Assembly: GCF_022171985.1 (NCBI RefSeq)
Contig: NZ_JAJVHF010000017.1
Location: 1 to 53,556, forward strand
From: Huaxiibacter chinensis
Lineage (GTDB): Bacteria; Pseudomonadota; Gammaproteobacteria; Enterobacterales; Enterobacteriaceae
Reading direction: 5' to 3'
DNA length: 53,556 nt
The position numbers and the translations under genes are program-made. Below the pieces are notes generated by a model that had not been told where the DNA came from, made no database searches, and saw only the letters and a program-made list of their open reading frames with translations. Positions 44,153 through 52,506 of this stretch are shown piece after piece. Each line of letters starts with the position of its first letter. Positions within the stretch are counted from its first letter, which is position 1.

Positions 44153-44773
44153 TTGGTTGCCTTGATGAAGAGCTGCTTTTCTGATTTACCCGTTAAAGAC
44201 GGCACGTCCGGAACCTGGAAACTGGACACATTCGAAATTACCGCAGATAAGGCGATGAGCCTCGCCCTTCGTGCCGAGTATACAGGTAATACAGACGAGT
44301 TTATCCCGCCCGGTAGATATCGGCGTTTGTCCAACGGCTGGGATGTGGTGATGTCCAATACCCCGATGGAGATCAGAACCTGCCAGGATTTTTTAGAGCG
44401 AGCCACCGGGCGCGTGCTCATTAATGGTCTTGGTCTGGGGATGGTGCTTCACGCCATTCTTCAAAAAGAAGATGTAACCCATGTAACAGTAATTGAAAAA
44501 GAACAGGACGTTATTAACCTCGTTGCGGCCTCGTTTGCAAACGATCCTCGCGTTGAAATTATCCATGCTGATGCAATGATGTATTGCCCACCAGCAGGCG
44601 TCACGTACAACGCATGCTGGCACGACATATGGCCAGACTTCGCAACAGCTAACCTCTCACAGATGGATAAGCTGGAAATTAAGTACCGGGACATCTGTGA
44701 ATGGCAGGGCTCGTGGGGCAGGGAGGAGTGTGAGCAAAAGCACATTGAGTTTCAAAATCTTGGGGCTGATTGA
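44153..44773 (+). CDS. Class I AdoMet methyltransferase, spermidine-synthase-like fold
   Basis: A 206-residue protein. The AdoMet-binding motif VLINGLGLGMVL (about 91-102) is followed by the acidic end of strand 2 (VTVIEKEQDVINLV) and IIHADAMMY, the Rossmann layout of spermidine-synthase-like methyltransferases. No NPPY/SPPY motif is seen, so a DNA target is not indicated. The start is uncertain (TTG 44153 or ATG 44165; no clear ribosome-binding site). It lies before a DNA methyltransferase gene. Substrate unknown. Confidence 0.7.
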   Translation: MVALMKSCFSDLPVKDGTSGTWKLDTFEITADKAMSLALRAEYTGNTDEFIPPGRYRRLSNGWDVVMSNTPMEIRTCQDFLERATGRVLINGLGLGMVLHAILQKEDVTHVTVIEKEQDVINLVAASFANDPRVEIIHADAMMYCPPAGVTYNACWHDIWPDFATANLSQMDKLEIKYRDICEWQGSWGREECEQKHIEFQNLGAD

Positions 44774-44943
44774 GTACAACTTTTGAAGGTGTCTCCGCTA
44801 AAGAAGACTGGGTCTCTTTGCGCATGCCCAGCTGTGCTGCATGACCTGACAAAGCCTATAAATAAACAGATCGGTTTGATTTAGTAATCCCCCTTCCAAC
44901 CATCAGGCCGATATTTAAACTGCATCTCCATTAAGGATGGCTG

Positions 44944-46194
44944 ATGAGCACGATTTCTACGGATTTAATTGCACGGATCTACGCAGCCTCCGAATTGCCG
45001 TTGAGCAACGACGAGCTTTATCGCGAAGTGCAGCGTGAAACTGGCATGTCGGATGCCGAATTGCACGAACTGAAAGAATTTGGGTCAGATAAAACCAGAA
45101 CCAGCGGCGTCAAACACAAAGTACGCTGGTTTCAGCAGACTCTTCGGCAGGCCGGAGTCATCGAACGCGTTCCAGAAAAACGGGGCGTCTGGAGATACTC
45201 CTCTAAGACGAAAACAAACCTACACGAGTCATGGGAAAAGCTCTGTGTTGTCGGTTTCTCAACTTCTCTTGGGGCATCGGTTTTTGGAAACGCCTATGCC
45301 TTCTTCAGCAATATCACAGAGCAAATTCATCTTTGCCTGACCTCGCCGCCTTACCTCCTTCGAAATTCAAGAGACTACGGGCATGGCGGGGGGCGTGGCG
45401 AGCAGGTTTATATTGACTGGCTTCTGCGTATCCTCGAACCGATCGTGAAACAGCTTGTACCCGGCGCAAGTGTGGCATTGAATATCACTCAAGATAGCTT
45501 TAATAGGGGCAGGCCTTCACGTTCTCTGTATCTGGAGCGTCTGACACTGGCATTATGTGACAAGCTGGGGCTTGAGCTCATGGACAGGCTTCAGTGGGTG
45601 AATCGCAGTAAGCCCCCATCGCCAACGCACTGGGCATGTAAGCAACGAGTGCAGCTCTGCTCATCGTATGAGCCTGTGCTGTGGTTTACCAATGATGCGA
45701 GTAAGGTTCGTTCAAACAACTTACGTGTACTGCAACCGCATTCAGAGCAGCATCTTAAATTGCAGGCAGCAGGCGGTGAAAATCGCACGACCTTTTATGG
45801 TGATGGGGCGTACCAGCTTAAAAGCGGATCCTTTGGAAATAAAACAGAAGGAACGATCCCCAAAAATACTTTGTTTTACGGCAATAGCTGCGCTGATACG
45901 AGATTTTGCCATTCCATTGCCCGCGAGCTAGGTTTTCCGCTGCATGGTGCAACGTCTCCTACCAGGCTTGCAGCGTTTCTGATTGAGTTTTTGACAGAGC
46001 CGGGAGATCTTGTTGTAGATCCCTTCGCTGGCCTGCATAAAGTTCCCATCGCAGCCGAGCGACTTGGCAGACGTTGGCTGGCGACGGACAAAATCATGGA
46101 ATGGCTGGCGATTTCCCGAAACCTTTTTACGGCCGCACCGGGATATAAGAGTAACCCCATGCTGGACGAGCTCGCCGAACTGTATCGGGCTTAA
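44944..46194 (+). CDS. Site-specific DNA methyltransferase with TSPPY motif
   Basis: A 416-residue protein. After an N-terminal winged-helix-like region (about 1-90) the catalytic motif LCLTSPPYLL (TSPPY at 133-137) comes first, and the AdoMet motif DLVVDPFAG (DPFAG at 359-363) comes last, which is the beta-class order. SPPY is typical of N4-cytosine methyltransferases, although some N6-adenine enzymes share it. A conserved WVNRSKPPSP...EPVLWFTN region lies between. AAGGA precedes the ATG. No restriction enzyme is adjacent, so it looks like a solitary modifier. Confidence 0.85.
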   Translation: MSTISTDLIARIYAASELPLSNDELYREVQRETGMSDAELHELKEFGSDKTRTSGVKHKVRWFQQTLRQAGVIERVPEKRGVWRYSSKTKTNLHESWEKLCVVGFSTSLGASVFGNAYAFFSNITEQIHLCLTSPPYLLRNSRDYGHGGGRGEQVYIDWLLRILEPIVKQLVPGASVALNITQDSFNRGRPSRSLYLERLTLALCDKLGLELMDRLQWVNRSKPPSPTHWACKQRVQLCSSYEPVLWFTNDASKVRSNNLRVLQPHSEQHLKLQAAGGENRTTFYGDGAYQLKSGSFGNKTEGTIPKNTLFYGNSCADTRFCHSIARELGFPLHGATSPTRLAAFLIEFLTEPGDLVVDPFAGLHKVPIAAERLGRRWLATDKIMEWLAISRNLFTAAPGYKSNPMLDELAELYRA

Positions 46195-46488
46195 TGCAAG
46201 TTAACGGTTTTGATAAAGTGGTTTGAAGCGACAAGCGGTTTATTCATTTTGCATTGTTTCTACCATAAAATGACAATATTAACGGCTTAGCATACGCCGC
46301 AGAGATAATTAGGGTGCCATTCATTTCCGGTTGTCTGTATTAACGAGTGTATTCAATATTCACTTGTTTCTCCGATATAGACCCAACAAAAAAAACTGAT
46401 GGTTGTGATACAGAACTTGTTGAATTAACATCCGGTACATTAACTATATTGGTAATTTAGACGGTTTCTAAATTAAAGGTGGACAGAT

Positions 46489-46809
46489 ATGAAGTCAGAT
46501 ACAGAAATGGTTTCTCCTATCGAGTTGCACATTGGCGATCATGTCCAGCGGCATGGTGCTTTATTTGAGGTTATGCATATTGTTGAATCCGAATGCGATA
46601 TTCCCGGCGGCATCCGGGTAGCAGCATGCATTTCACGGGTTATCGGTGACGTTACGGGCAATATTCCTCGTGGTTGGCTGGAAACACCGAAGCGTATGGC
46701 TGAGCGAGGAGTTAAGTGGGCGACGAGTCTGCCTGAGGGGCTTTACTTTAACATCCAGGGGAACGCACATGCGAAAGTAAGCCGGGTTATTCGTAATGTG
46801 ACTAATTGA
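46489..46809 (+). CDS. Small accessory protein, function unknown
   Basis: A 106-residue protein, mainly strands (IELHIGDHVQRHGALFEVMHIVESECDIPGGIRVAACISRVIGDV), suggesting a small beta-barrel. AGGTGG precedes the ATG. It stands alone; the 294-bp gap before it is A+T-rich with only a TATATT-like -10 near 46451. Family not recognised. Confidence 0.65.
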   Translation: MKSDTEMVSPIELHIGDHVQRHGALFEVMHIVESECDIPGGIRVAACISRVIGDVTGNIPRGWLETPKRMAERGVKWATSLPEGLYFNIQGNAHAKVSRVIRNVTN

Positions 46810-46832
46810 AACTTTTTTCTGAATTGCGGTGT

Positions 46833-46845
46833 AAAAGTTACTTTT
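46833..46845. promoter_or_regulatory. Dispersed 13-bp palindrome, copy 8 (AAAAGTTACTTTT)
   Basis: Exact intergenic copy with the longest symmetry: flanking CGGTG and CACCG extend it to a 24-bp near-perfect inverted repeat. It lies 24 bp after the 106-residue gene and could also act as a hairpin in the transcript. Confidence 0.65.
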
Positions 46846-46980
46846 CACCGCATCGTTTTCCCTAACTACTAAATCAGAGCTTCTCTGAAATAAGCGGATT
46901 TAACCGCTAGCGATTTATTCAGGCCATTTTATTCTAATCATTATCCTACACTTCAAAAATATTCATTATTTTTTCTTCTG

Positions 46981-47013
46981 ACCTATTAGCCAGAATTCTC
47001 GATTCGGTATCAT
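46981..47013 (+). promoter_or_regulatory. TATTAG-box promoter 7, for the 108-residue gene
   Basis: T tract, ACCTATTAG (46981-46989), 18 bp, then TATCAT (47008-47013), which ends 38 bp before the ATG at 47052. Confidence 0.7.
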
Positions 47014-47051
47014 TTACTTACGGTAAATCTTTTGAAAACGAGGTAAATGGC

Positions 47052-47378
47052 ATGCATTCTCAGGATCCTATCACGAAATTAACCCAGACGTTGCAACGCG
47101 ACGATGGTTCTCAGGTTCGTATTGTAGCGCAGCGGGGATATGGAAGTGGGCTTACAGCCTCGCTTGATGTGTACGTTCTCCGTCGTGATTCCTCTGAAAG
47201 CAACTGGTCACTGTGCGGAAAAGATCCTCACCCAGAGTGGAGAAAGATGTCAGTAGATGAGTATCAGAAATTTGGACGCTCTGAAATGCTGCGTTATGCC
47301 ACACCAGGTGAAATTCTCAGGGTGGCATCCGCTATTGGCCAGCCAATGAGCTTCCTCGATGGCAACCCTGCGTTTTAG
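47052..47378 (+). CDS. Small accessory protein, function unknown
   Basis: A 108-residue protein (TQTLQRDDGSQVRIVAQRGYGSGLTASLDVYVLRRDSSESNWSLC) with strands then helices. GAGG lies eight bases before the ATG at 47052; a nearby out-of-frame ATG at 47047 is ignored. It has its own promoter and terminator. Family not recognised. Confidence 0.65.
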   Translation: MHSQDPITKLTQTLQRDDGSQVRIVAQRGYGSGLTASLDVYVLRRDSSESNWSLCGKDPHPEWRKMSVDEYQKFGRSEMLRYATPGEILRVASAIGQPMSFLDGNPAF

Positions 47379-47391
47379 CCCGAACCCTGGC

Positions 47392-47418
47392 GACGCCTTT
47401 TAAACCGGCGTCATTCTT
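47392..47418 (+). terminator. Intrinsic terminator after the 108-residue gene
   Basis: GACGCC pairs with GGCGTC around a TTTTAAACC loop, followed by a T-rich run. Confidence 0.7.
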
Positions 47419-47443
47419 TTTACGAGCAACAGACGGAGAAAAA

Positions 47444-47701
47444 ATGAATCTGAACGAACGAAGCACGAGCGCAGCAACGCCAGATTTGAGCCGACTTTAT
47501 CTCATTTCCGGGCGCATTATGTTTGATGATGATGATCAGGCCTACCTGGTCGAAGCCGACTCCCCTGGTGATGCAGAGGAGGCTTTCCGGCATCATATTG
47601 CTGACAGTGCCGACGACTTAGAAAAGGTGATTATAGTTTCCTCTACAAGTTTCGCTTCAGCTCACAGCAGTCGCGTAATTTGTCGGCCTGCCGTGAAGTA
47701 A
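47444..47701 (+). CDS. Small accessory protein, function unknown
   Basis: An 85-residue acidic protein (LYLISGRIMFDDDDQAYLVEADSPGDAEEAFRHHIAD), a compact alpha/beta shape. GGAG precedes the ATG. A terminator follows at once. Family not recognised. Confidence 0.6.
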   Translation: MNLNERSTSAATPDLSRLYLISGRIMFDDDDQAYLVEADSPGDAEEAFRHHIADSADDLEKVIIVSSTSFASAHSSRVICRPAVK

Positions 47702-47737
47702 TTTCAACTTCCAATGATATTTCCCTCTTTATAAAAG

Positions 47738-47760
47738 CCGCCGTCTGGCGGTTTTTATTT
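47738..47760 (+). terminator. Intrinsic terminator after the 85-residue gene
   Basis: CCGCC pairs with GGCGG around a four-base loop, followed by TTTTTATTT. Confidence 0.8.
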
Positions 47761-47854
47761 GCAAAAATGAATATTAATCCTGAATGATATTAATTTAAGA
47801 TGAGGTAGTGTTCATATTCTTCTTCTTAATATTTTTTCTAAAAAAACGCCTTCA

Positions 47855-47888
47855 GGTTATTAGTTGGTATTAGTGTATTTGTTATGAT
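47855..47888 (+). promoter_or_regulatory. TATTAG-box promoter 8, for the 263-residue gene
   Basis: A/T tracts, GGTTATTAG (47855-47863), 19 bp, then TATGAT (47883-47888), 43 bp before the GTG. Confidence 0.7.
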
Positions 47889-47930
47889 CTTCTCATCAAA
47901 TACATTAATTAAATAATCAAGGAGTCAACT

Positions 47931-48722
47931 GTGGCAGATAATTATACTCAGGCGTCGTTTATTATTCCCTGCACTCAGGAGCAGGCAAAAATGGCACAAG
48001 AAGCAATCACATTCGTTACCGAAGCAGAAATTGCAGAAGGTGAGCGTTTGCTTGATAAGCCACTGACAGATTGTTCTCTGACTGAGAAGCTGATCCTCAG
48101 TATTATCGAGAACCACCCTGAGTATGACCCTTCTGAGCCGAGCTTTGGGCAACCATCCTGCCCAGACTGCAATTATGAACTGTTGTTCGCAACAGAAGTT
48201 ACCAGCAGTGGGCTGGCAGTTTTTCATGGAGAGACCATTGATCTTGACCATGCAATTTGCCTCACAACTGCCGTGCTGTCGGTATTCGACCTCTCGGAAA
48301 TGGTAACAATTACTGCTGCATTTACATGCAGTAAAAGCCGGACAGATGAATTTGGGGGTATGACTATTCTGGTCACAAAGGATACCCACTATTACCAGGA
48401 TGGCTGTCAGTTTTCTCGTCTCATGAATGAGGCTCACAAAGCCGGTATCCAGTATGCTCTGTGTAAAGTGACGCATTACCACGGTGAGAGCAGCTATGTG
48501 GCAAGCTATGTCCTGAGCTGCGACGTAGCGGATTCAGCCCAGGAGGTCGTTAACAAACGACTGAAGGCATGTGCCGGAAAAGAGCCAGAAGACGGAATCT
48601 ATATTCTGTGTGAAGAAGACAACACTAGTCTTTCGGTCGAACTCGTTACAGAACTGTCTCCGCTCGATTACGACAAGCTGAGCAAGCTTCTCCCTTCCCT
48701 TGACACCCTTTGCGGCGCTTAA
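47931..48722 (+). CDS. 263-residue accessory protein, function unknown, GTG start
   Basis: AAGGAG precedes the GTG at 47931. The protein is acidic. A central CPDCNYE pair and three later cysteines may bind metal or be incidental. The C-terminal half (CDVADSAQEVVNKRLKACAGKEPEDGIYILCEEDNT) is helical. It has its own TATTAG-box promoter. A short gap leads to a gene broken by IS903. Family not recognised. Confidence 0.65.
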   Translation: MADNYTQASFIIPCTQEQAKMAQEAITFVTEAEIAEGERLLDKPLTDCSLTEKLILSIIENHPEYDPSEPSFGQPSCPDCNYELLFATEVTSSGLAVFHGETIDLDHAICLTTAVLSVFDLSEMVTITAAFTCSKSRTDEFGGMTILVTKDTHYYQDGCQFSRLMNEAHKAGIQYALCKVTHYHGESSYVASYVLSCDVADSAQEVVNKRLKACAGKEPEDGIYILCEEDNTSLSVELVTELSPLDYDKLSKLLPSLDTLCGA

Positions 48723-48772
48723 GCCTGCCAATTACCGTAGCCACCGGTTTCCCCGGTGGCCTGGAGCCTGCC

Positions 48773-48973
48773 ATGACCAATAAATTCATAGTTTCTACCG
48801 TTGATTGTATCAATGAATTTGCAAGTGACGTTCCGCAGAGTGTTTCCTTACGGATAGATACAATGCTTGAACAGCGTATCCGCAAATTGGCGGCATACGT
48901 GAAAGAAAACGATCTTCATTTAACTGAGTTTTACTTCTATGAGGCTTTGTTGAATAAATCGAACTTTTGCTGA
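48773..48973 (+). pseudogene. Accessory gene truncated by IS903
   Basis: The ATG at 48773 has GGAG six bases upstream. About 56 native codons (MTNKFIVSTVDCINEFASDV to LTEFYFYE) remain before the IS903 end at 48943; the last ten codons to the stop at 48973 are IS sequence. The lost 3' part is not found after the element, so DNA was probably lost as well. Function unknown. Confidence 0.75.
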
Positions 48974-49999
48974 GTTGAAGGATCAGATCACGCATCTTCC
49001 CGACAACGCAGACCGTTCCGTGGCAAAGCAAAAGTTCAAAATCACCAACTGGCCCACCTACAATAAAGCCCTCATCAACCGTGGCTCCATAACTTTCTGG
49101 CTGGATGATGAAGCTATTCAGGCCTGGTATGAGTCGGCAACGCCTTCATCACGGGGAAGACCTCAGCGCTATTCTGACCTTGCCATCACGACTGTGCTGG
49201 TCATTAAACGCGTATTCAGGCTGACCCTGCGCGCTGCGCAGGGCTTTATTGATTCCATTTTTTCTCTGATGAACGTTCCGCTACGCTGCCCGGATTACAG
49301 CTGTGTCAGCAGGCGGGCAAAGTCGGTTAATGTCAGTTTCAAAACGCCCACCCGGGGTGAAATCGCACACCTGGTAATTGATTCCACCGGGCTGAAGGTC
49401 TTCGGTGAAGGCGAGTGGAAAGTCAAAAAGCATGGCCAGGAACGCCGCCGTATCTGGCGTAAGCTGCATCTCGCCGTTGACAGTAAAACACATGAAATCA
49501 TCTGCGCTGACCTGTCGCTGAACAACGTTACGGACTCAGAGGCCTTCCCCGGGTTAATCCGGCAAACCCACCGGAAAATCAGGTCAGCCGCCGCCGATGG
49601 CGCTTACGATACCCGGCTATGTCACGATGAACTGCGGCGTAAGAAAATCAGCGCGCTTATCCCGCCCCGAAAAGGTGCGGGTTACTGGCCCGGTGAATAT
49701 GCAGACCGTAACCGTGCTGTTGCGAATCAGCGGCTGACCGGGAGTAATGCGCGGTGGAAATGGACAACAGATTACAATCGTCGCTCGATAGCGGAAACGG
49801 CGATGTACCGGGTAAAACAGCTGTTCGGGGGTTCACTGACGCTGCGTGACTACGATGGTCAGGTTGCGGAGGCTATGGCCCTGGTACGAGCGCTGAACAA
49901 AATGACGAAAGCAGGTATGCCTGAAAGCGTGCGTATTGCCTGAAAACACAACCCGCTACGGGGGAGACTTACCCGAAATCTGATTTATTCAACAAAGCC
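48943..49999 (+). mobile_element. IS903-type insertion sequence (IS5 family), complete
   Basis: The element is exactly 1057 bp with perfect 18-bp terminal inverted repeats GGCTTTGTTGAATAAATC, both diagnostic of IS903. IS903 makes a 9-bp target duplication, but the flanks differ here (CTTCTATGA on the left, TCTTTTCTT on the right), so a deletion or recombination followed insertion. Confidence 0.95.
49020..49943 (+). CDS. tnpA: IS903 transposase
   Basis: The GTG at 49020 gives 307 residues, the known length of the IS903 transposase; an earlier frame start at 48975 would lie within the terminal region. The DDE-type core is seen as LVIDSTGLKVFGEGEW (first D), ADGAYDTRLC (second D) and a C-terminal RRSIAETAMYRVKQLFG block with the catalytic E. 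It looks intact, so the element may still be mobile. Confidence 0.95.
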   Translation: MAKQKFKITNWPTYNKALINRGSITFWLDDEAIQAWYESATPSSRGRPQRYSDLAITTVLVIKRVFRLTLRAAQGFIDSIFSLMNVPLRCPDYSCVSRRAKSVNVSFKTPTRGEIAHLVIDSTGLKVFGEGEWKVKKHGQERRRIWRKLHLAVDSKTHEIICADLSLNNVTDSEAFPGLIRQTHRKIRSAAADGAYDTRLCHDELRRKKISALIPPRKGAGYWPGEYADRNRAVANQRLTGSNARWKWTTDYNRRSIAETAMYRVKQLFGGSLTLRDYDGQVAEAMALVRALNKMTKAGMPESVRIA

Positions 50000-50059
50000 T
50001 CTTTTCTTTTAAAAATAAATTATTCAGATTTATTTTCTATTGATTTAATGAGGTAGGGA

Positions 50060-50389
50060 ATGACAGAAAGTGCTTTGCTTTTGCGAGAGGCATTTAATGA
50101 ATCGGTTAACTATATGACATGGTCTTTTTATTCACTGATAACTGCTTACGTTTCGATGGCTTTTTATGATAGAGTTGAGGTTAAGACCCGAATAAATAAT
50201 TATCTGAATAAGTTACTTTTCGTGATTGCTATGTCCGTTTTTATCCCAAATATGTACTTTGTTTCAATGGTGTTCAGTCAGAAGTTAGGCACCGCAGCTG
50301 GCGTTGCGTCATTCATTATTGGGCTACTTTTCATGATGTTAAACTCGGCACCTGTAATTACTGGTATCGTACAGCAGCGCAAAGATTGA
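50060..50389 (+). CDS. Small membrane protein, function unknown
   Basis: A 109-residue protein with three hydrophobic segments (about 20-36, 50-75, 80-98). A GAGG ribosome-binding site precedes the ATG. A near copy of the dispersed palindrome (12 of 13) lies in its middle (about 50208). It sits 60 bp right of IS903. Family not recognised. Confidence 0.6.
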   Translation: MTESALLLREAFNESVNYMTWSFYSLITAYVSMAFYDRVEVKTRINNYLNKLLFVIAMSVFIPNMYFVSMVFSQKLGTAAGVASFIIGLLFMMLNSAPVITGIVQQRKD

Positions 50390-50488
50390 GTTTTATGAGT
50401 ATAGTCAGTTGGGTTTTCATCTGTTTTATCAGACTTAGAAAAATGAAATCTTTCAATTCATTGATTTTAAACGCAAAAAAATTTCTAA

Positions 50489-51955
50489 ATGATCAGAATT
50501 ATAGGGTGCTCATTTTGCACAGCAGTAGGGGTTGACCATTCAATGGAAACGCTCCTTCGAACTGACCCGGAGAAATACGGTTATCAGGCTGGCCTGAGTC
50601 GTCTTCAGCGATTTCTTTCTAAGATCCAGTACGACTGGAGCCTGCGGGATTATATCGGTCGTAAAGTGTTCGAAGGCGGATATGTGCGTCTTCAACCCAA
50701 TATCTTTTCTTCGTCCCTGACTGAACGTCTTTTTCATGCCTGTTGCAGCCTTGATTATGTTGAAGCAAGACGTGCGGCAGAGCATCGCAGAAAGCTACTT
50801 TCCGGCGAGGTTGACGATACGGCTTATAACCGTCGTATGGCTGAGCCACAATTTCGGCTTGTACAGGAAGCAAACGTGATCCACGTTGATTTCCTCTGGT
50901 CGTTGCACTGTTTCAACCCTCGCCCGTTTCGGGCAATTGAGATCTATCGCAGGGTCTGGGAAGAGGCCGATCTGGACCTTCTTGAGGATGAGCCTGACAT
51001 GCAGCCTGTGCCCCGTACACCAATGCCAGCTCCACTCTGGATGAAACTGCCCGGAGGCCGGTTCGGTACAGCTTATGATGGACTGACTGATACGTTGCCG
51101 CTGATGACCTATTTTGACGGGCAGGCTGACCCCAGGGCTTCACGTAGCCTAAAGACCGGAGAGAGCAGTTCTGTCGTCGTGGCATTCGAGGAAGAGGATG
51201 AGCTGACTGTTGAAGAAGATACGGCGTCCTGGATTATCTGGCATGAATACGACGGGTTACGCCAGCGCATCGCTGACGGTGAGTTTACTCCAACGACTGC
51301 TGCTCAGTATCTTCTTCGTTATGGCGCGGTCCGAATTTCAAAAGGCAAGGGCGCTGTCTATCATCGTCTCGCACAGCGGGGACAAACCTTTTCCCGCCTG
51401 GGGATAGGCGACAGAGTGTCGCTTCCAGAGCTGGTTGCCAGTCGGCGTTTTAAAATACTCAGTGATTCTGCATACCGTCAGGTTGTAGCCCGGAAATTGC
51501 GTGGACAGATAAAAAAGTTCAGATTCTGGGCATGCGTAGCTGCCTGTGTTCAGTTGCACGTACACAACAAGACGGCACTCGGAGAAAGAATTTTAACGTT
51601 ACTCGAAGGTGAGAGGGAACAGCAACAAGGTGCGATCCAGGCGAAGCTGAAGGCGGGAATGATGGATGCAGTTCTAACTCTGTGTAACCAGCGACTCCGG
51701 GTGAAAGAAAATACTAACCAGCCAGAGGAGTTCCGCTATTACCGTGCCGTAAGAGCTCGTTTCATGCGCCATTTATCTGAATGCCTTAAGCCAGAAAATG
51801 GCGGCGTTATCCGTGACGTTATCTGGGAACTGAGGGTGCTGAGCAGTGCTCACGGTACGACCAAAACAGGTTTTTACTATGTCGATAGCAATCGCCCGAC
51901 AGCGAAAGGACTGTTAAACCGCCTTCTGATGAGGATGGTCAAGCAGGTCGTATAA
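50489..51955 (+). CDS. 488-residue protein of unknown function
   Basis: A large, basic, mainly helical protein. The start is uncertain: the ATG at 50489 has no ribosome-binding site, while the ATG at 50543 (METLLRTDPEKYG) follows AGGGG. Notable parts are an acidic segment (about 230-248: VVVAFEEEDELTVEEDT) and a basic C-terminal half (RFWACVAACVQLHVHN, then CLKPENGGVIRDVIWELRVL). No catalytic motif is recognised. It may be a nucleic-acid-binding plasmid protein, but that is only a guess. Confidence 0.65.
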   Translation: MIRIIGCSFCTAVGVDHSMETLLRTDPEKYGYQAGLSRLQRFLSKIQYDWSLRDYIGRKVFEGGYVRLQPNIFSSSLTERLFHACCSLDYVEARRAAEHRRKLLSGEVDDTAYNRRMAEPQFRLVQEANVIHVDFLWSLHCFNPRPFRAIEIYRRVWEEADLDLLEDEPDMQPVPRTPMPAPLWMKLPGGRFGTAYDGLTDTLPLMTYFDGQADPRASRSLKTGESSSVVVAFEEEDELTVEEDTASWIIWHEYDGLRQRIADGEFTPTTAAQYLLRYGAVRISKGKGAVYHRLAQRGQTFSRLGIGDRVSLPELVASRRFKILSDSAYRQVVARKLRGQIKKFRFWACVAACVQLHVHNKTALGERILTLLEGEREQQQGAIQAKLKAGMMDAVLTLCNQRLRVKENTNQPEEFRYYRAVRARFMRHLSECLKPENGGVIRDVIWELRVLSSAHGTTKTGFYYVDSNRPTAKGLLNRLLMRMVKQVV

Positions 51956-52204
51956 GCGTCTGAAACGCGAAACACACGAAAATGGAGGGGTTATACAAAA
52001 AAAACTTAGCTTTGATCGTGATGTAATGTGGACATCATGTCCAAGCGTTGCTGCATCCAGAAAAGTAACTTTAATCCTGTTGATACAGCCCTTGCATTAC
52101 CTGTTTACGCATAGCGTGGAAACGTTCTAATTAAACCAGACGAATATAAATTTAAATTAATTCACTCACCCCCGGAATCGGGGAACTAAACAAAAGGATC
52201 ATCA

Positions 52205-52444
52205 ATGCAAAATCAAAATACACCCGCTCAGGAAAAACACACCGTATACCTTTTTAATGCCGAACATGCTGACAAGACAGCCGCCAAGCAAGCCGGGAAA
52301 CTCTTCACGCTGGACATTGAACACCCAATGACCCTCAACGATCTCTCGCTGCTGTGTGAGTCGGTCGCGGACGCTGTGGGAGCACCTGGCGGAATTAAAT
52401 ATGAAATCACAACAGAGCCTAATGGGGTTCAGGAGGAATACTGA
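52205..52444 (+). CDS. Small accessory protein, function unknown
   Basis: A 79-residue protein (KHTVYLFNAEHADKTAAKQAGKLFTLDIEHPMTLNDLSLLCESV) with an alpha/beta pattern. AAGGA precedes the ATG. A near copy of the dispersed palindrome lies about 135 bp upstream (52061-52073, 12 of 13). Family not recognised. Confidence 0.6.
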   Translation: MQNQNTPAQEKHTVYLFNAEHADKTAAKQAGKLFTLDIEHPMTLNDLSLLCESVADAVGAPGGIKYEITTEPNGVQEEY

Positions 52445-52506
52445 ATCAGTGTGGTGTGAGTCCATTTTAATTTGACGTTTCATGAGTTCTATCGAGAGGC
52501 TGAAGT

